Of a stretch of DNA of 64,000 nt, positions 37,600-46,857 are shown one piece after another. Each line of letters begins with the position of its first letter. The stretch's first letter is position 1. The stretch spans positions 1,832,584 through 1,896,583 of the forward strand of contig NZ_MDTQ01000001.1 of NCBI RefSeq assembly GCF_001709345.1, in the 5' to 3' direction. The position numbers and the translations under genes were made by a program. The DNA is from Terasakiispira papahanaumokuakeensis (GTDB lineage: Bacteria; Pseudomonadota; Gammaproteobacteria; Pseudomonadales; Halomonadaceae). Below the pieces are notes generated by a model. It saw nothing but the letters and a program-made list of their open reading frames with translations, was not told the origin of the DNA and made no database searches.

Positions 37600-38412
37600 A
37601 TGAGTAACGCCACTTTCCCTAACCCCGGCCTAGGCACTTTTCGCCTGAACGGTGATACGTTAAAACAAAGCATCAAAGAGGCATTGAGCCTAGGTTATCG
37701 GCATATTGATACGGCACAGTTTTATGACAATGAAAGCACCGTCGGTCAAGCCATTGCCGAAAGTGATGTCCCGCGTGAAGAGATCTTTCTAACCACCAAA
37801 ATCTGGCACGACCAACTCCAGCCCGATGCATTTAAAGCTGCGGTTAACGAAAGCCTGCGCAAACTCGGTACCGATTATGTCGATCTCCTGCTGATTCACT
37901 GGCCTTCTCCCGAAGACGAAGTCCCGATGGTTGACTATCTCAATGCGCTATCCGAAGCGAAAGCGTCAGGCAAAGCACGTCACATTGGAGTATCGAACTT
38001 CACGACAGCCCAAATTGACCGAGCCATCGACATTTTGGGCGAAGGCGAGCTATTCACCAACCAGATCGAAGTCCACCCTTTCTTACAAAACACTGTGTTG
38101 ATTGATCACTGCCAACGGCAGGGTATCCGTGTCACCGGCTATATGCCACTGGCCGTCGGTAAAGTGATGGAAGATGACACCCTCAAGGCGATTGCGGACA
38201 GCCATGAGGTCAGCCCGGCACAAATCACTTTAGCCTGGTTGAAAGCCCGCGATATCACAGTCATTCCCTCATCAACCAAGGCCGAGCACCTGAAGTCGAA
38301 CCTTGAGGCTTTCGAGCTCGAACTCACTGCCGACGAAATGGCACAAATAGGTCGGCTCGACCGCGCTGAACGCATTGCGAACCCTGACTTTGCCCCCAAC
38401 TGGGATGAATAA
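37600..38412 (+). CDS. dkgB: Aldo/keto reductase, 2,5-diketo-gluconate reductase B type
   Basis: A 270-aa NADPH-dependent aldo/keto reductase. The TIM barrel has catalytic Asp, Tyr, Lys and His in DTAQFYDNE, TTKIW and LLIHWPSP. The NADPH-binding end reads IPSSTKAEHLKSNL. The start NPGLGTFRL and the length match E. coli DkgB, which reduces 2,5-diketo-gluconate and methylglyoxal. ATG 37600 follows AGGAGG. Possibly the last gene of the preceding unit, but 110 bp and a GC-rich hairpin (37553-37580) separate it. Confidence 0.88.
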   Translation: MSNATFPNPGLGTFRLNGDTLKQSIKEALSLGYRHIDTAQFYDNESTVGQAIAESDVPREEIFLTTKIWHDQLQPDAFKAAVNESLRKLGTDYVDLLLIHWPSPEDEVPMVDYLNALSEAKASGKARHIGVSNFTTAQIDRAIDILGEGELFTNQIEVHPFLQNTVLIDHCQRQGIRVTGYMPLAVGKVMEDDTLKAIADSHEVSPAQITLAWLKARDITVIPSSTKAEHLKSNLEAFELELTADEMAQIGRLDRAERIANPDFAPNWDE

Positions 38413-38496
38413 TGGGAGGATGCCATGGGAATGTTTGCGCTGTATTAAGCACATCGCCCAGGTGATATACACTCGGTAATAGACCTCTCCCCTAAT

Positions 38497-38536
38497 AAAA
38501 CAGCCCTTGTGCTTTGCTCTGCACAAGGGCTGTTTT
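38497..38536. terminator. Strong bidirectional-looking terminator
   Basis: A perfect 16-bp stem AAAACAGCCCTTGTGC / GCACAAGGGCTGTTTT with an 8-nt loop and A/T tails, 85 bp after dkgB. Confidence 0.85.
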
Positions 38537-38661
38537 TATCCCCCCCCACTGATGATAGCCCCCATTATCGCCTTTAAGTCACTAGAGTTACGGCCGCAAA
38601 ACCATCGACTCATGCGTATTTCTAATTGGCGTCCGACTCAAACCTTTCCTATACCAATAGT

Positions 38662-38691
38662 CACAAGATATCAAAACACAAGATATCAAAA
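38662..38691 (+). repeat. Two perfect 15-bp tandem copies
   Basis: CACAAGATATCAAAA is repeated exactly at 38662-38676 and 38677-38691. It lies in the 411-bp dkgB-chemoreceptor gap, which otherwise holds the terminator at 38497-38536 and no supported gene. Confidence 0.85.
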
Positions 38692-38823
38692 CCGTGGACT
38701 CATGGATGGTCAACTACGGCCCTCCTGAATGCCTCTATTACAACATGCACAATGAAATTCCAGAGTTTTCAGTTTCTTTATGAGCTGAAGATGACTGATC
38801 CCTGTGTTAATTGGAGATTTCAC

Positions 38824-40854
38824 ATGAGAGTGAACTCAATCAAGATCAAAATAATGTCCCCGATTATTGTGCTATCCATTGTGTTAATTGCCATGTTTGT
38901 GTTCACCAAGTCTCTGGTGGCGATGCAAGAAAGTGCCATGTTGAAACAGAGTAAAACTTATTTTGAAGCGGTCACGACCGTACTGAATGCTGACCGTGAC
39001 GTATACCAAGCCCGTTTGGCTAAAGAGAAACTACTGAATGGGGAAGGCGATTTCGACGCCAACCATGCCGACTTTACTGAGAATGCCGAGCAGGTCATCA
39101 GCCGCTTTCATAAATATCGCGAATATTTACAGGAAGAGCCCGAACTGATCACGCCTTTCGAACAATTTGATAGCATTTTCCAAAAGTGGCAAACCAATAG
39201 CACTCAAATCATTGATCAGCTCAAGCACGATACCCAACACTCTCAGCGGATACAGAACATCGATCAAGAATTTCTACAAGTTCGGGCATTATTTGATCAA
39301 GCTGGTGAAGATCTACGCCAACATGTCCGGCAACGTGAGTTTTCCGATGCCAGTGTGATGACCCATTACGTTGAGGCCATAGCCGTCGTGCTAAATGCAG
39401 ATCGGGATTTTTACCAAGCCCGCCTGGCGCTCCAACGGATTGTGGATGGCTTAGGTAACCTCGATGACAATAAAAAGGATTTTGAAGAGAATATTGTTCA
39501 AGCTCTGAATCGATTTCACCGCTTTCGTGCTTACCTCGCCGATGAATACTCACTGATTGCCCCCTACGAAACCATGGATGATCAGCTCAATCAATGGCTG
39601 ATTGGTGCACGCGCGCTGATCGAATCCCCACAAACCCAGAATAGTTACGCCTTAAACAACCTCGTCCAAGAGACCGACGCACAGTTTGTCAAAATTCGCG
39701 ATGAGCTGGATCGAGCCGGAGAGCTCGTTCGTGAAAAATCCCGCCATATGATCGAAGAAACGCAAGAGAAGATTCAGTTTATGCAAAATCTGGCCATCAC
39801 TATTATTGCCAGCGCTTTTATTGCCTCTTTGATCTTTGGCTACTTTGTCGCCCACAAATTAACCTTCAGCGTAAAACTGATCACACAACGCATTAAGGAA
39901 ATCTCTGAAGGCAATGGTGACCTGACCGCTCGCATTCATTCTGGCCGTAAGGATGAACTAGGCGACCTTTCAAAAGAGTTTGATGGCTTTGTCGAACGAC
40001 TGCGCACCATTATCAGTGTGATACAGAGCAAGAGCCACGCACTGGGAGGCACCACCGATCAACTCAATCAGGTGTCGGGCTCCATCAACAACGTCTCACA
40101 TGGTCTGGGGCAAACCTCTGACTCAATCGTCAGCACCAGCAGTGAAATGACCATGTCGAACCAACAAATGGCCGATGTCGCTCGGGATACCGCCGATGAA
40201 GCCAGCCACTCAAGTCAAATCACCCATCAAGGCGTTGAAGTCGTCAACACTTCCAATAAGGCCATTACCAACTTGGTCAGTGATATTGAGGTCGCGCTCC
40301 AATGCGCCACCGCTTTAGAGAAAAGTGCCGAGGATATCGGCTCGGTGTTGGAGGTGATTCGTGGCATTGCCGAACAAACTAACCTATTAGCCTTAAACGC
40401 AGCCATCGAGGCGGCTCGAGCAGGCGAACAAGGCCGCGGCTTTGCGGTGGTGGCAGACGAGGTTCGAACACTGGCCAATCGCACTCAGGAGTGCACCAAC
40501 GAGATTGACACCATGATGGGAGTACTAAGAGATAAGGTTCAGGAGTCGTCGGAGTCGATTCGAAAAAGCCGTCGTAATGCCGAAAGTACAGTCGATAATT
40601 TTGATCAAGTCATCAGTGTATTTGACTCCTTGACGGAATCATTCAAACGGGTGCAAGCCTTGTCAGAACAGACGTCACAAGCGACTCAGGAACAAGCTGA
40701 TGTTTCCAATGAGATTAACCAAAGCCTGATCGCACTCAAAAGCCAGACCGATGAAGTTCAGAGCATCTCTGAGCATATCAAAACGCAGTCTGACGAAATA
40801 TCGGCCCTCTACCAAGAACTCGATAGTCAGGTCGGTAGCTTTAAGGTCAATTAA
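38824..40854 (+). CDS. Methyl-accepting chemotaxis protein with helical bimodular-like sensor
   Basis: A 676-aa chemoreceptor. A membrane helix (about 10-32) precedes a long helical periplasmic region (35-318), then a second helix (320-345), HAMP and a signalling domain. The tip motif is [20 protein letters not shown] with [15 protein letters not shown]. The sensor is internally duplicated: [14 protein letters not shown] (53-66) recurs as [14 protein letters not shown] (189-202). This suggests two stacked four-helix modules as in HBM sensors such as McpS, which bind organic acids. The start is ATG 38824 with GGAG 9 bp upstream; an earlier in-frame start at 38626 is unlikely. Confidence 0.88.
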   Translation: MRVNSIKIKIMSPIIVLSIVLIAMFVFTKSLVAMQESAMLKQSKTYFEAVTTVLNADRDVYQARLAKEKLLNGEGDFDANHADFTENAEQVISRFHKYREYLQEEPELITPFEQFDSIFQKWQTNSTQIIDQLKHDTQHSQRIQNIDQEFLQVRALFDQAGEDLRQHVRQREFSDASVMTHYVEAIAVVLNADRDFYQARLALQRIVDGLGNLDDNKKDFEENIVQALNRFHRFRAYLADEYSLIAPYETMDDQLNQWLIGARALIESPQTQNSYALNNLVQETDAQFVKIRDELDRAGELVREKSRHMIEETQEKIQFMQNLAITIIASAFIASLIFGYFVAHKLTFSVKLITQRIKEISEGNGDLTARIHSGRKDELGDLSKEFDGFVERLRTIISVIQSKSHALGGTTDQLNQVSGSINNVSHGLGQTSDSIVSTSSEMTMSNQQMADVARDTADEASHSSQITHQGVEVVNTSNKAITNLVSDIEVALQCATALEKSAEDIGSVLEVIRGIAEQTNLLALNAAIEAARAGEQGRGFAVVADEVRTLANRTQECTNEIDTMMGVLRDKVQESSESIRKSRRNAESTVDNFDQVISVFDSLTESFKRVQALSEQTSQATQEQADVSNEINQSLIALKSQTDEVQSISEHIKTQSDEISALYQELDSQVGSFKVN

Positions 40855-40862
40855 TCAATCAA

Positions 40863-40903
40863 GGGGCGTGCCATCTATTCTTTTGAGATGATCTGCACGC
40901 CCC
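40863..40903 (+). terminator. Stem-loop after the first chemoreceptor gene
   Basis: GGGGCGTGC (40863-40871) pairs with GCACGCCCC (40895-40903), with an inner CATCT/AGATG pair. There is no T-run afterwards. Confidence 0.5.
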
Positions 40904-41134
40904 GCCACCCAACAGTCTTACGTCAACCGATTAAGCCCTATCCGCGACGCCAACTTTGGTACTTCACCAGGCCCCTTCTAGGGTAGCTCAGCGGCCTACT
41001 CGCAACGTATTCAAGCGGATAAACCAAGCGATCCTACCTCTTTTCTGGTATGCTGCTCGACAGCCATATTGACCTCGCTTGGCTCATCTCTTGCGTCTAC
41101 TGCTTTCACCCACTTATTTCACTTGGATGACTCC

Positions 41135-42547
41135 GTGTCTGATACCGCTGATTCTGCTCACAGCACCCATTTCGCTGATCTTGGCCTGCCTTCAGATCTG
41201 ACCGAAAACCTAGCCTCTCTGGGCTATCATCAGATGACGCCCATCCAGGCTCAGAGCCTGCCGCATACATTGGCAGGCCGAGATCTATTAGGGCAGGGCA
41301 AAACGGGGTCAGGTAAAACGGCAGCCTTTGGATTAGCCGTGCTGGGACGGCTCAAAGTCGAGCGTTTTCGTGTTCAATCCTTAATTCTTTGCCCCACTCG
41401 AGAGTTGGCTGATCAAGTGGCCGAGGAACTGCGCCGATTGGCGCGACAAATGCACAATGTCAAAATTCTCACACTCTGTGGTGGTGCGCCTCTGGGCCCT
41501 CAGATTCACTCATTGAGTCATGGCGCCCACATTATTGTTGGCACCCCTGGGCGCGTTGAGCAGCATTTGGGCAAGGGCACATTATCACTGAAAGACCTCA
41601 CTATGCTGGTGCTGGATGAAGCCGATCGCATGTTGGATATGGGTTTTCAAGAATCGCTGGATGCCATTATTGAGGCCACACCTCCCCAGCGCCAAACCCT
41701 GTTGTTCAGTGCAACTTTTGATGATGCTGTGCGCCCTTTGGCTGAATCCAGACTGCGCCAGCCGGTGACCGTCAGTGTTGAATCGGTACATGATCAATCC
41801 ACGATTCAACAGCATTTTTATGCCGTTGAAGGACCAAGCAGTCGGCTGGATGCACTGACCCAGCTACTGCTCAAGTGGCAACCGCAAAGTAGTGTCGTTT
41901 TTTGCAATACCCGCCAAGAGACCCAAGAGGTTGCCGATGCCTTGGCCGCCAAAGGGTTCAGCGCCCGAGCCCTGCATGGTGATATGGAACAACGTGAACG
42001 AGATCAAACACTGCTTAGATTCGCACAACAGAGCTTATCGATACTGGTGGCCACTGATGTCGCAGCACGAGGCCTGGATATCAGCGATCTGGATGCGGTG
42101 TTTAATTATGAGCTACCGCGGGATCTTGATGTTCATATTCACCGGATCGGGCGTACGGGGCGTGCTGGCAGTCACGGCACCGCTTACACCCTGGTCGGGC
42201 CCAAAGAGACCTTCAAACTGGCGACGCTAGAAACCCGTCTGAATGAGACACTCCCACTTGAGCCGCTGCCCTCAGCGCCCGCTAAGGCCCAAGCATTTCA
42301 GGCACCGATGGTGACGCTCGAAGTGGATGCCGGGAAAAAGCAAAAGATTCGCCCCGGTGATGTGGTCGGCGTATTGACCAATTCAGACTATGGGCAGGCG
42401 CTCCTTTTTGAGCAATTAGGCAAAATCAAAGTCACCGCTCGTAGCACTTTTGTCGCCGTCGCCAGGCCGGTCGCCAAAAAAGCCCTCGCACAATTACAGC
42501 AGGCATCACTTAAAGGCCGTAAAGTGCGCGCACGTCGATTGTCATAA
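41135..42547 (+). CDS. dbpA: ATP-dependent RNA helicase DbpA
   Basis: A 470-aa DEAD-box helicase. Motifs: QxxP region MTPIQAQSLP, Walker A GKTGSGKTAAF, DEAD in VLDEADRMLD, SAT in LFSATF, and HRIGRTGRAG. A C-terminal RNA-binding domain follows (KQKIRPGDVVGVLTN), which in DbpA recognises 23S rRNA hairpin 92 in ribosome assembly. The start is uncertain. GTG 41135 gives a family-like length; a TTG at 41069 would add 22 residues but lacks a ribosome binding site. Monocistronic. Confidence 0.9.
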   Translation: MSDTADSAHSTHFADLGLPSDLTENLASLGYHQMTPIQAQSLPHTLAGRDLLGQGKTGSGKTAAFGLAVLGRLKVERFRVQSLILCPTRELADQVAEELRRLARQMHNVKILTLCGGAPLGPQIHSLSHGAHIIVGTPGRVEQHLGKGTLSLKDLTMLVLDEADRMLDMGFQESLDAIIEATPPQRQTLLFSATFDDAVRPLAESRLRQPVTVSVESVHDQSTIQQHFYAVEGPSSRLDALTQLLLKWQPQSSVVFCNTRQETQEVADALAAKGFSARALHGDMEQRERDQTLLRFAQQSLSILVATDVAARGLDISDLDAVFNYELPRDLDVHIHRIGRTGRAGSHGTAYTLVGPKETFKLATLETRLNETLPLEPLPSAPAKAQAFQAPMVTLEVDAGKKQKIRPGDVVGVLTNSDYGQALLFEQLGKIKVTARSTFVAVARPVAKKALAQLQQASLKGRKVRARRLS

Positions 42548-42674
42548 TCTCAATGGTCTTGAACCATCACCACTTGTCTGGCTCAGGCAAACGCCTCTGG
42601 CATCCGTGATTATTCTGGTCTATACCCATAAGGGTTGATGGCATAAGCGCGGATAAGACCAGGGGACGCCAGTG

Positions 42675-43910
42675 ATGGCAGAGACAACACATGAAATACT
42701 GAATTCGGCCAATGAGGCTGCTGGACGAGTACTCAAAGAAGCGATGAAGGCGGCCGCTCAAGGCACTTTCGCCGTAGGCGGTTGTATCATCAATAACCAG
42801 ACTGGCGAAGTGTTACACGCATTACACAATCAAGTCATGCGTCCGCTCACGTCTTCAGGCCATATCTTTACATTTGATCCCACAGCCCATGGCGAACGCC
42901 AACTGGTCTATTGGTACTATGCCAATAAAGACAGCCTGGCCCTTCCCGAGCCTGAACATCTGACGATTGTCACCAATCTCGATCCTTGCGCAATGTGTAC
43001 CGGTACCTTGCTGACAGCAGGATTTAATGTCGCGACCGTTGCGATCGATGCCCTGGCCGGGATCAATTACGACCAAACTTTTCGCTTTACGTCATTGCCT
43101 CAATGCTGGGTAAGCCATGCCCAAAGTCACTTTGGTTATTATGCCTGTAGCGAATCCGACCCGGCCCTTGCCAGCTACGCACGCCCTTATACCGGCGGCG
43201 ACCAGGTGGCCTTTAACAGTTCGGCCGTAAGTGCGGAGCGTTTAATGGCCTGCAGCGCTATTTTTGAAGCCAGCGTCGGTCAAGTCAGAGCCAACAGTAG
43301 CGATTCCGGCAGGGCGCCAGAGCAACTGATCGATCCGGCGGAATTACCTGCAGAAGACCTGATCAAAGTCCGCTTCAAAGCCATTGACCCACAAGCCTTC
43401 GAGTTACGTCTGACTCACCCTCGGCAACCTGATAAAGCCCTGCACGACCACCTCGTCGAGGTCATGAAGTCTCAGCCTGGGGCCCGCAACGCCGTCGCTT
43501 TGGTCGACCCTTTTGGTAATGTCATCCTGTCGTTACCCGATCACTTTCAGGAAAGCCCGGTCCATACGGCTTTCATGAATGTCACTCGAGCCTATGCTCA
43601 AGTGCGGTTCAAATTGATGGACGACCCGCAAACCCATCAACAAGCAGAGCAGACACTCACGCACCCGAAATACGGCACCTTCGTATTTTTATATGCCCCA
43701 GATCCTAACGACAGTACCACCGTGATGACACTCGGGGCCTACGGTTCGACCTTGGAAGGCACCATACCGCAAGTATTTCCAGCTAACCTTCAGTACTTTC
43801 ATCCGCCGCAAAATGGCACCATGGCCGAATTAGTGGATCTGATGACACGACTCCCCCCGTTTTATACGCAGATGGCCCAAATCGCCATCGCCCCAGTCGC
43901 CGCCGATTAG
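42675..43910 (+). CDS. Two-domain cytidine/deoxycytidylate deaminase-like protein
   Basis: A 411-aa protein. The N-terminal domain (about 10-150) is a zinc deaminase: His72-Gly73-Glu74 in PTAHGER and Cys105/Cys108 in DPCAMC, so it should be active on a nucleobase, nucleoside or related amine. The C-terminal half (about 230-405) looks like a second, decayed deaminase fold. VALVDPFGNVILSL and SPVHTAFMNVTRAY align by pattern with the first domain, but the catalytic Glu and both Cys are lost. Such active-plus-degenerate pairs occur in E. coli-type cytidine deaminases. Substrate unknown. Start ATG 42675, after AGGGG. Confidence 0.72.
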   Translation: MAETTHEILNSANEAAGRVLKEAMKAAAQGTFAVGGCIINNQTGEVLHALHNQVMRPLTSSGHIFTFDPTAHGERQLVYWYYANKDSLALPEPEHLTIVTNLDPCAMCTGTLLTAGFNVATVAIDALAGINYDQTFRFTSLPQCWVSHAQSHFGYYACSESDPALASYARPYTGGDQVAFNSSAVSAERLMACSAIFEASVGQVRANSSDSGRAPEQLIDPAELPAEDLIKVRFKAIDPQAFELRLTHPRQPDKALHDHLVEVMKSQPGARNAVALVDPFGNVILSLPDHFQESPVHTAFMNVTRAYAQVRFKLMDDPQTHQQAEQTLTHPKYGTFVFLYAPDPNDSTTVMTLGAYGSTLEGTIPQVFPANLQYFHPPQNGTMAELVDLMTRLPPFYTQMAQIAIAPVAAD

Positions 43911-43933
43911 CCCTCATATCGTCAATACCATGA

Positions 43934-43970
43934 CAAAAAAGCCCCTCAGGGATAGCCTGAGGGGCTTGAG
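43934..43970 (-). terminator. Terminator of the carboxynorspermidine operon
   Basis: AAGCCCCTCAGG / CCTGAGGGGCTT with a 5-nt loop (43939-43967). Read on the minus strand it ends in TTTTTTGTCA, directly downstream of nspC. Confidence 0.85.
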
Positions 43971-43995
43971 ATACGTATCACATGACTCGCTTACA

Positions 43996-45183
43996 TCAGC
44001 TCAAACGCTGCATATAATCGACGTAACCAAAGGTTCTGACCGTATGCACCGCTCGGCTGTCTTCTTCCACCCGACAAATCGAGGGCAGTCGAATCCCATT
44101 AAACGTGGTCGTTTTCACCATGGTGTAGTGCGCCATATCCGTGAACACAAGGCGGTCACCAATCTGTAGTGGCTGATCGAAGGCATAGTCGCCAATCACA
44201 TCACCAGCGAGACAGGTCATGCCGCCTAAACGATAGCTATAAGCCTTTTCCCCCGGATGTCCTGCCCCAATAATCTCAGGCCGGTACGGCATTTCCAGCA
44301 CATCAGGCATATGGGCGGTGGCCGAAGTATCCAGAATCGCAATCGGACCATCATTCTCGACAATATCTAAGACACTACACACCAGAAAACCGGTATTCAG
44401 TGCTATCGCCTCGCCCGGTTCCAGATAAACCGCCAGATGAGGATAACGCCTTTTAAAATCACGAATCACACGGACCAATCGATCAATATCATAATCCGGA
44501 CGCGTAATATGATGGCCACCACCAAAGTTTACCCACTTAAGTGAATCCAGATAGCCCCCAAACTTGGCTTCAAAAGCGGCCAAGGTGGCTTCGAGTGCAT
44601 CACTGTTTTGCTCACAGAGGGTATGAAAGTGCAATCCCTCTAAACCGTCCATATCCGCCGCGGAAAGATCCTGGGCTCGGGTGCCCAATCGAGACCCCAC
44701 AGCACAAGGATCGTACAAGGCAACTTGCCCAGTAGAATGCTCAGGATTCACGCGCAAACCACAAGACGGCTGTCGAGCAGATTGCATCACCTGATCACGA
44801 AAACGGCGCCACTGGCCCGGCGAGTTGAAACTGATGTGATCGGCATAACGCAGCACTTCATCCATCTCAGAGACAGTAAACCCTGGTGAATAAACGTGAA
44901 CTTCCCCACCAAATGTTTCGGCCCCTAATCGCGCCTCATCCTGACCGCTGGCCGTCGTGCCGGCCAAGTACTGACTGACGAGTGGAAAAGTATGCCACAT
45001 GGCAAAACCTTTGAGCGCCAGCAGAATGCGTGCGCCCGAATCGGCTTGAACCTGTGCTAGCAGCTCAAGATTCCGCTTGAGCAGTGCATCATCCACCACA
45101 TAAGCCGGTGAAGGACAGGCCTGAATATCAAACGGATACAGCGCAGAAAGCGGCTGTTTTGACGAGTCACTCATTAGGGGCAT
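43996..45183 (-). CDS. nspC: Carboxynorspermidine/carboxyspermidine decarboxylase
   Basis: A 395-aa PLP-dependent decarboxylase of the alanine-racemase fold. The PLP lysine lies in LLALKGFAMW. Further motifs are LEGLHFHTLCEQ, WVNFGGGHHIT, YLEPGEAIALNTG and the near-C-terminal FNGIRLPSI. It removes the carboxyl group from carboxynorspermidine or carboxyspermidine to make norspermidine or spermidine. Transcribed 5 bp after the dehydrogenase gene. This is the alternative polyamine route known in Vibrio and other marine bacteria. Confidence 0.93.
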   Translation of the reverse strand: MPLMSDSSKQPLSALYPFDIQACPSPAYVVDDALLKRNLELLAQVQADSGARILLALKGFAMWHTFPLVSQYLAGTTASGQDEARLGAETFGGEVHVYSPGFTVSEMDEVLRYADHISFNSPGQWRRFRDQVMQSARQPSCGLRVNPEHSTGQVALYDPCAVGSRLGTRAQDLSAADMDGLEGLHFHTLCEQNSDALEATLAAFEAKFGGYLDSLKWVNFGGGHHITRPDYDIDRLVRVIRDFKRRYPHLAVYLEPGEAIALNTGFLVCSVLDIVENDGPIAILDTSATAHMPDVLEMPYRPEIIGAGHPGEKAYSYRLGGMTCLAGDVIGDYAFDQPLQIGDRLVFTDMAHYTMVKTTTFNGIRLPSICRVEEDSRAVHTVRTFGYVDYMQRLS

Positions 45184-45188
45184 TCACC

Positions 45189-46388
45189 TTAAGCCAGGGG
45201 ATCGTGGTCCGGATCCAGTTCGACGACCTGCCAAGGCAGACCCATTTCACCGATTCGGTCCATAAAGGGATCAGGATCTAACTGTTCAACGTTAAAGACA
45301 CCTTCACCTTTCCATTGGCCCTGCAACATCATCATGGCACCCGTCACCGCCGGAACCCCGGTGGTATAAGAGATCGCTTGAGATTTCACTTCCTCATAGC
45401 TCTTCTCGTGATCACACATGTTATAGATGTAGATCTTACGGCGCTGGCCATCTTTGACCCCATCCAGGATCACACCAATATTGGTTTTGCCCTTAGTCCG
45501 CGGGCCGAGGGAGGCCGGATCCGGCAGTACCGCTTTTAGGAATTGCAGCGGAGAAATCTCGCAACCATTGACATTGATCGGCTCAATATCCGTCATCCCG
45601 ACATTTTCCAACACTTTGAGGTGAGTGATGTACTTGTCAGAGAAGGTCATCCAGAAACGGATACGCTCAATGCCTTTGATATTCTGAGCCAGCGATTCAA
45701 GTTCTTCGTGGTACAGCAGGTAAATATCTTTTTCACCAATGCCATCAAAATCAAAGGTTTTTTTGATTTCCAGCGGAGCCGTTTCTTTCCACTCGCCTTT
45801 TTCCCAGTAACGGCCTTTGGCACTGATTTCGCGAATATTAATTTCCGGATTAAAGTTCGTCGCAAACGGATAGCCGTGGTCGCCGCCATTAGCATCCAAA
45901 ATATCAATGCGATGAATTTCATCGAAATAATGTTTCAAACCATAGGCACAGTAAATATTGGTCATGCCCGGATCAAAACCACAGCCCAAGGTGGCCATAT
46001 TACCGGCCTTGGTAAAACGCTCCTGGAAGGCCCACTGTTCTTTATATTCAAACTTGGCTTCATCCGGGTGCTCGTAATTGGCCGTATCAAGATAAGGCAC
46101 ACCGGTGCGCAAGCAAGCTTCCATAATGGTCAGATCTTGATAAGGCAGCGCCACATGAATCAACACATCAGGCTTGAAGGATTCAATCAGCGCGACCAGC
46201 GCATCGACATCATCAGCATCAACCTGAGCCGTTTGAATGGGCCGTGAGAGCTGTGCCGCAATCGCTTTACACTTCTCTTCATTACGGCTGGCCAGACAAA
46301 TCTCACTGAATACGTCAGGATTCTGGGCACATTTGTGGGTAACCACACCACCGACGCCACCGGCGCCAATAATCAGCACTTTACTCAT
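45189..46388 (-). CDS. Carboxynorspermidine/carboxyspermidine dehydrogenase
   Basis: A 399-aa saccharopine-dehydrogenase-like enzyme (Lys1-like, CANSDH). The N-terminal Rossmann motif is VLIIGAGGVGGVV, followed by DTANYEHPDE and GCGFDPGMTNIYCAY. It condenses aspartate semialdehyde with diaminopropane or putrescine using NADPH, giving carboxynorspermidine or carboxyspermidine for NspC. First main gene of the minus-strand operon; its ATG overlaps (ATGA) the stop of a possible small membrane protein gene. Confidence 0.93.
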   Translation of the reverse strand: MSKVLIIGAGGVGGVVTHKCAQNPDVFSEICLASRNEEKCKAIAAQLSRPIQTAQVDADDVDALVALIESFKPDVLIHVALPYQDLTIMEACLRTGVPYLDTANYEHPDEAKFEYKEQWAFQERFTKAGNMATLGCGFDPGMTNIYCAYGLKHYFDEIHRIDILDANGGDHGYPFATNFNPEINIREISAKGRYWEKGEWKETAPLEIKKTFDFDGIGEKDIYLLYHEELESLAQNIKGIERIRFWMTFSDKYITHLKVLENVGMTDIEPINVNGCEISPLQFLKAVLPDPASLGPRTKGKTNIGVILDGVKDGQRRKIYIYNMCDHEKSYEEVKSQAISYTTGVPAVTGAMMMLQGQWKGEGVFNVEQLDPDPFMDRIGEMGLPWQVVELDPDHDPLA

Positions 46389-46570
46389 GGGATTAAATTC
46401 CAGATCGGGAAAGTCAACAGTGGAAGGGTCTTATCGGTAGTGGGCAACTTAAGCGCACCCCGACCCGATGCCACCCCGGTCTTGGCCCCGTCAGGCTTGC
46501 GCCACCAGAGACCAGCACAAAGCATAACGAGAAGGGCGCAGATAATGCCTATGTGGCTGCCAAGGCTCAA
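46385..46570 (-). CDS. Small membrane protein coupled to the dehydrogenase gene
   Basis: A 61-aa protein starting at TTG 46570. A perfect GGAGGT ribosome binding site (46580-46585 on the minus strand) lies 9 bp upstream. The N-terminus has one hydrophobic helix (IGIICALLVMLCAGLWW) followed by basic residues, so it would insert in the inner membrane. Its stop overlaps the dehydrogenase ATG as ATGA, which suggests translational coupling. No family recognised. The strong ribosome binding site and overlap are the evidence that it is real. Confidence 0.5.
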   Translation of the reverse strand: MSLGSHIGIICALLVMLCAGLWWRKPDGAKTGVASGRGALKLPTTDKTLPLLTFPIWNLIP

Positions 46571-46581
46571 GTTTTTTTTAC

Positions 46582-46654
46582 CTCCGGTGTTTTAACCTTC
46601 AGTGCTTTAACGTCCTGTCGTTTTCACGTCCATTTTTTAACTCACTACTTTTAA
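46582..46654 (+). repeat. Degenerate ~15-bp tandem repeat
   Basis: Units CTCCGGTGTTTTAAC, CTTCAGTGCTTTAAC, GTCCTGTCGTTTTCAC and two further T-rich units ending in TTTAAC lie just upstream of the small membrane protein gene. The gap 46571-46857 otherwise holds hairpins only. Confidence 0.6.
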
Positions 46655-46732
46655 CCACATAGAGGCTGCAATACATGTCCTTAAAACTTCAGGCCATCGA
46701 CAACGCCCAAGGCGCCATCATACACCTTAGGA

Positions 46733-46766
46733 TATGACAAAAAAGCCCTCCACGATGGAAGGGCTC
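46733..46766 (-). terminator. Terminator downstream of gcd
   Basis: AGCCCTCCA / TGG-AAGGGCT stem (46744-46765). On the minus strand it is followed by TTTTTTGTCA, as expected for the end of the gcd transcript. Confidence 0.75.
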
Positions 46767-46781
46767 TGAAGAAGAAGCTTA

Positions 46782-46811
46782 AAGCGGTGATGGATACCGC
46801 AATCACCGCTT
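46782..46811. repeat. Inverted repeat near the gcd 3' end
   Basis: Perfect arms AAGCGGTGAT (46782-46791) and ATCACCGCTT (46802-46811) form a second hairpin between gcd and its terminator. Confidence 0.6.
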
Positions 46812-46857
46812 ATGTTTGCAACTGACTTATATTTTCAACGGGCTCATGTTTTCAATC

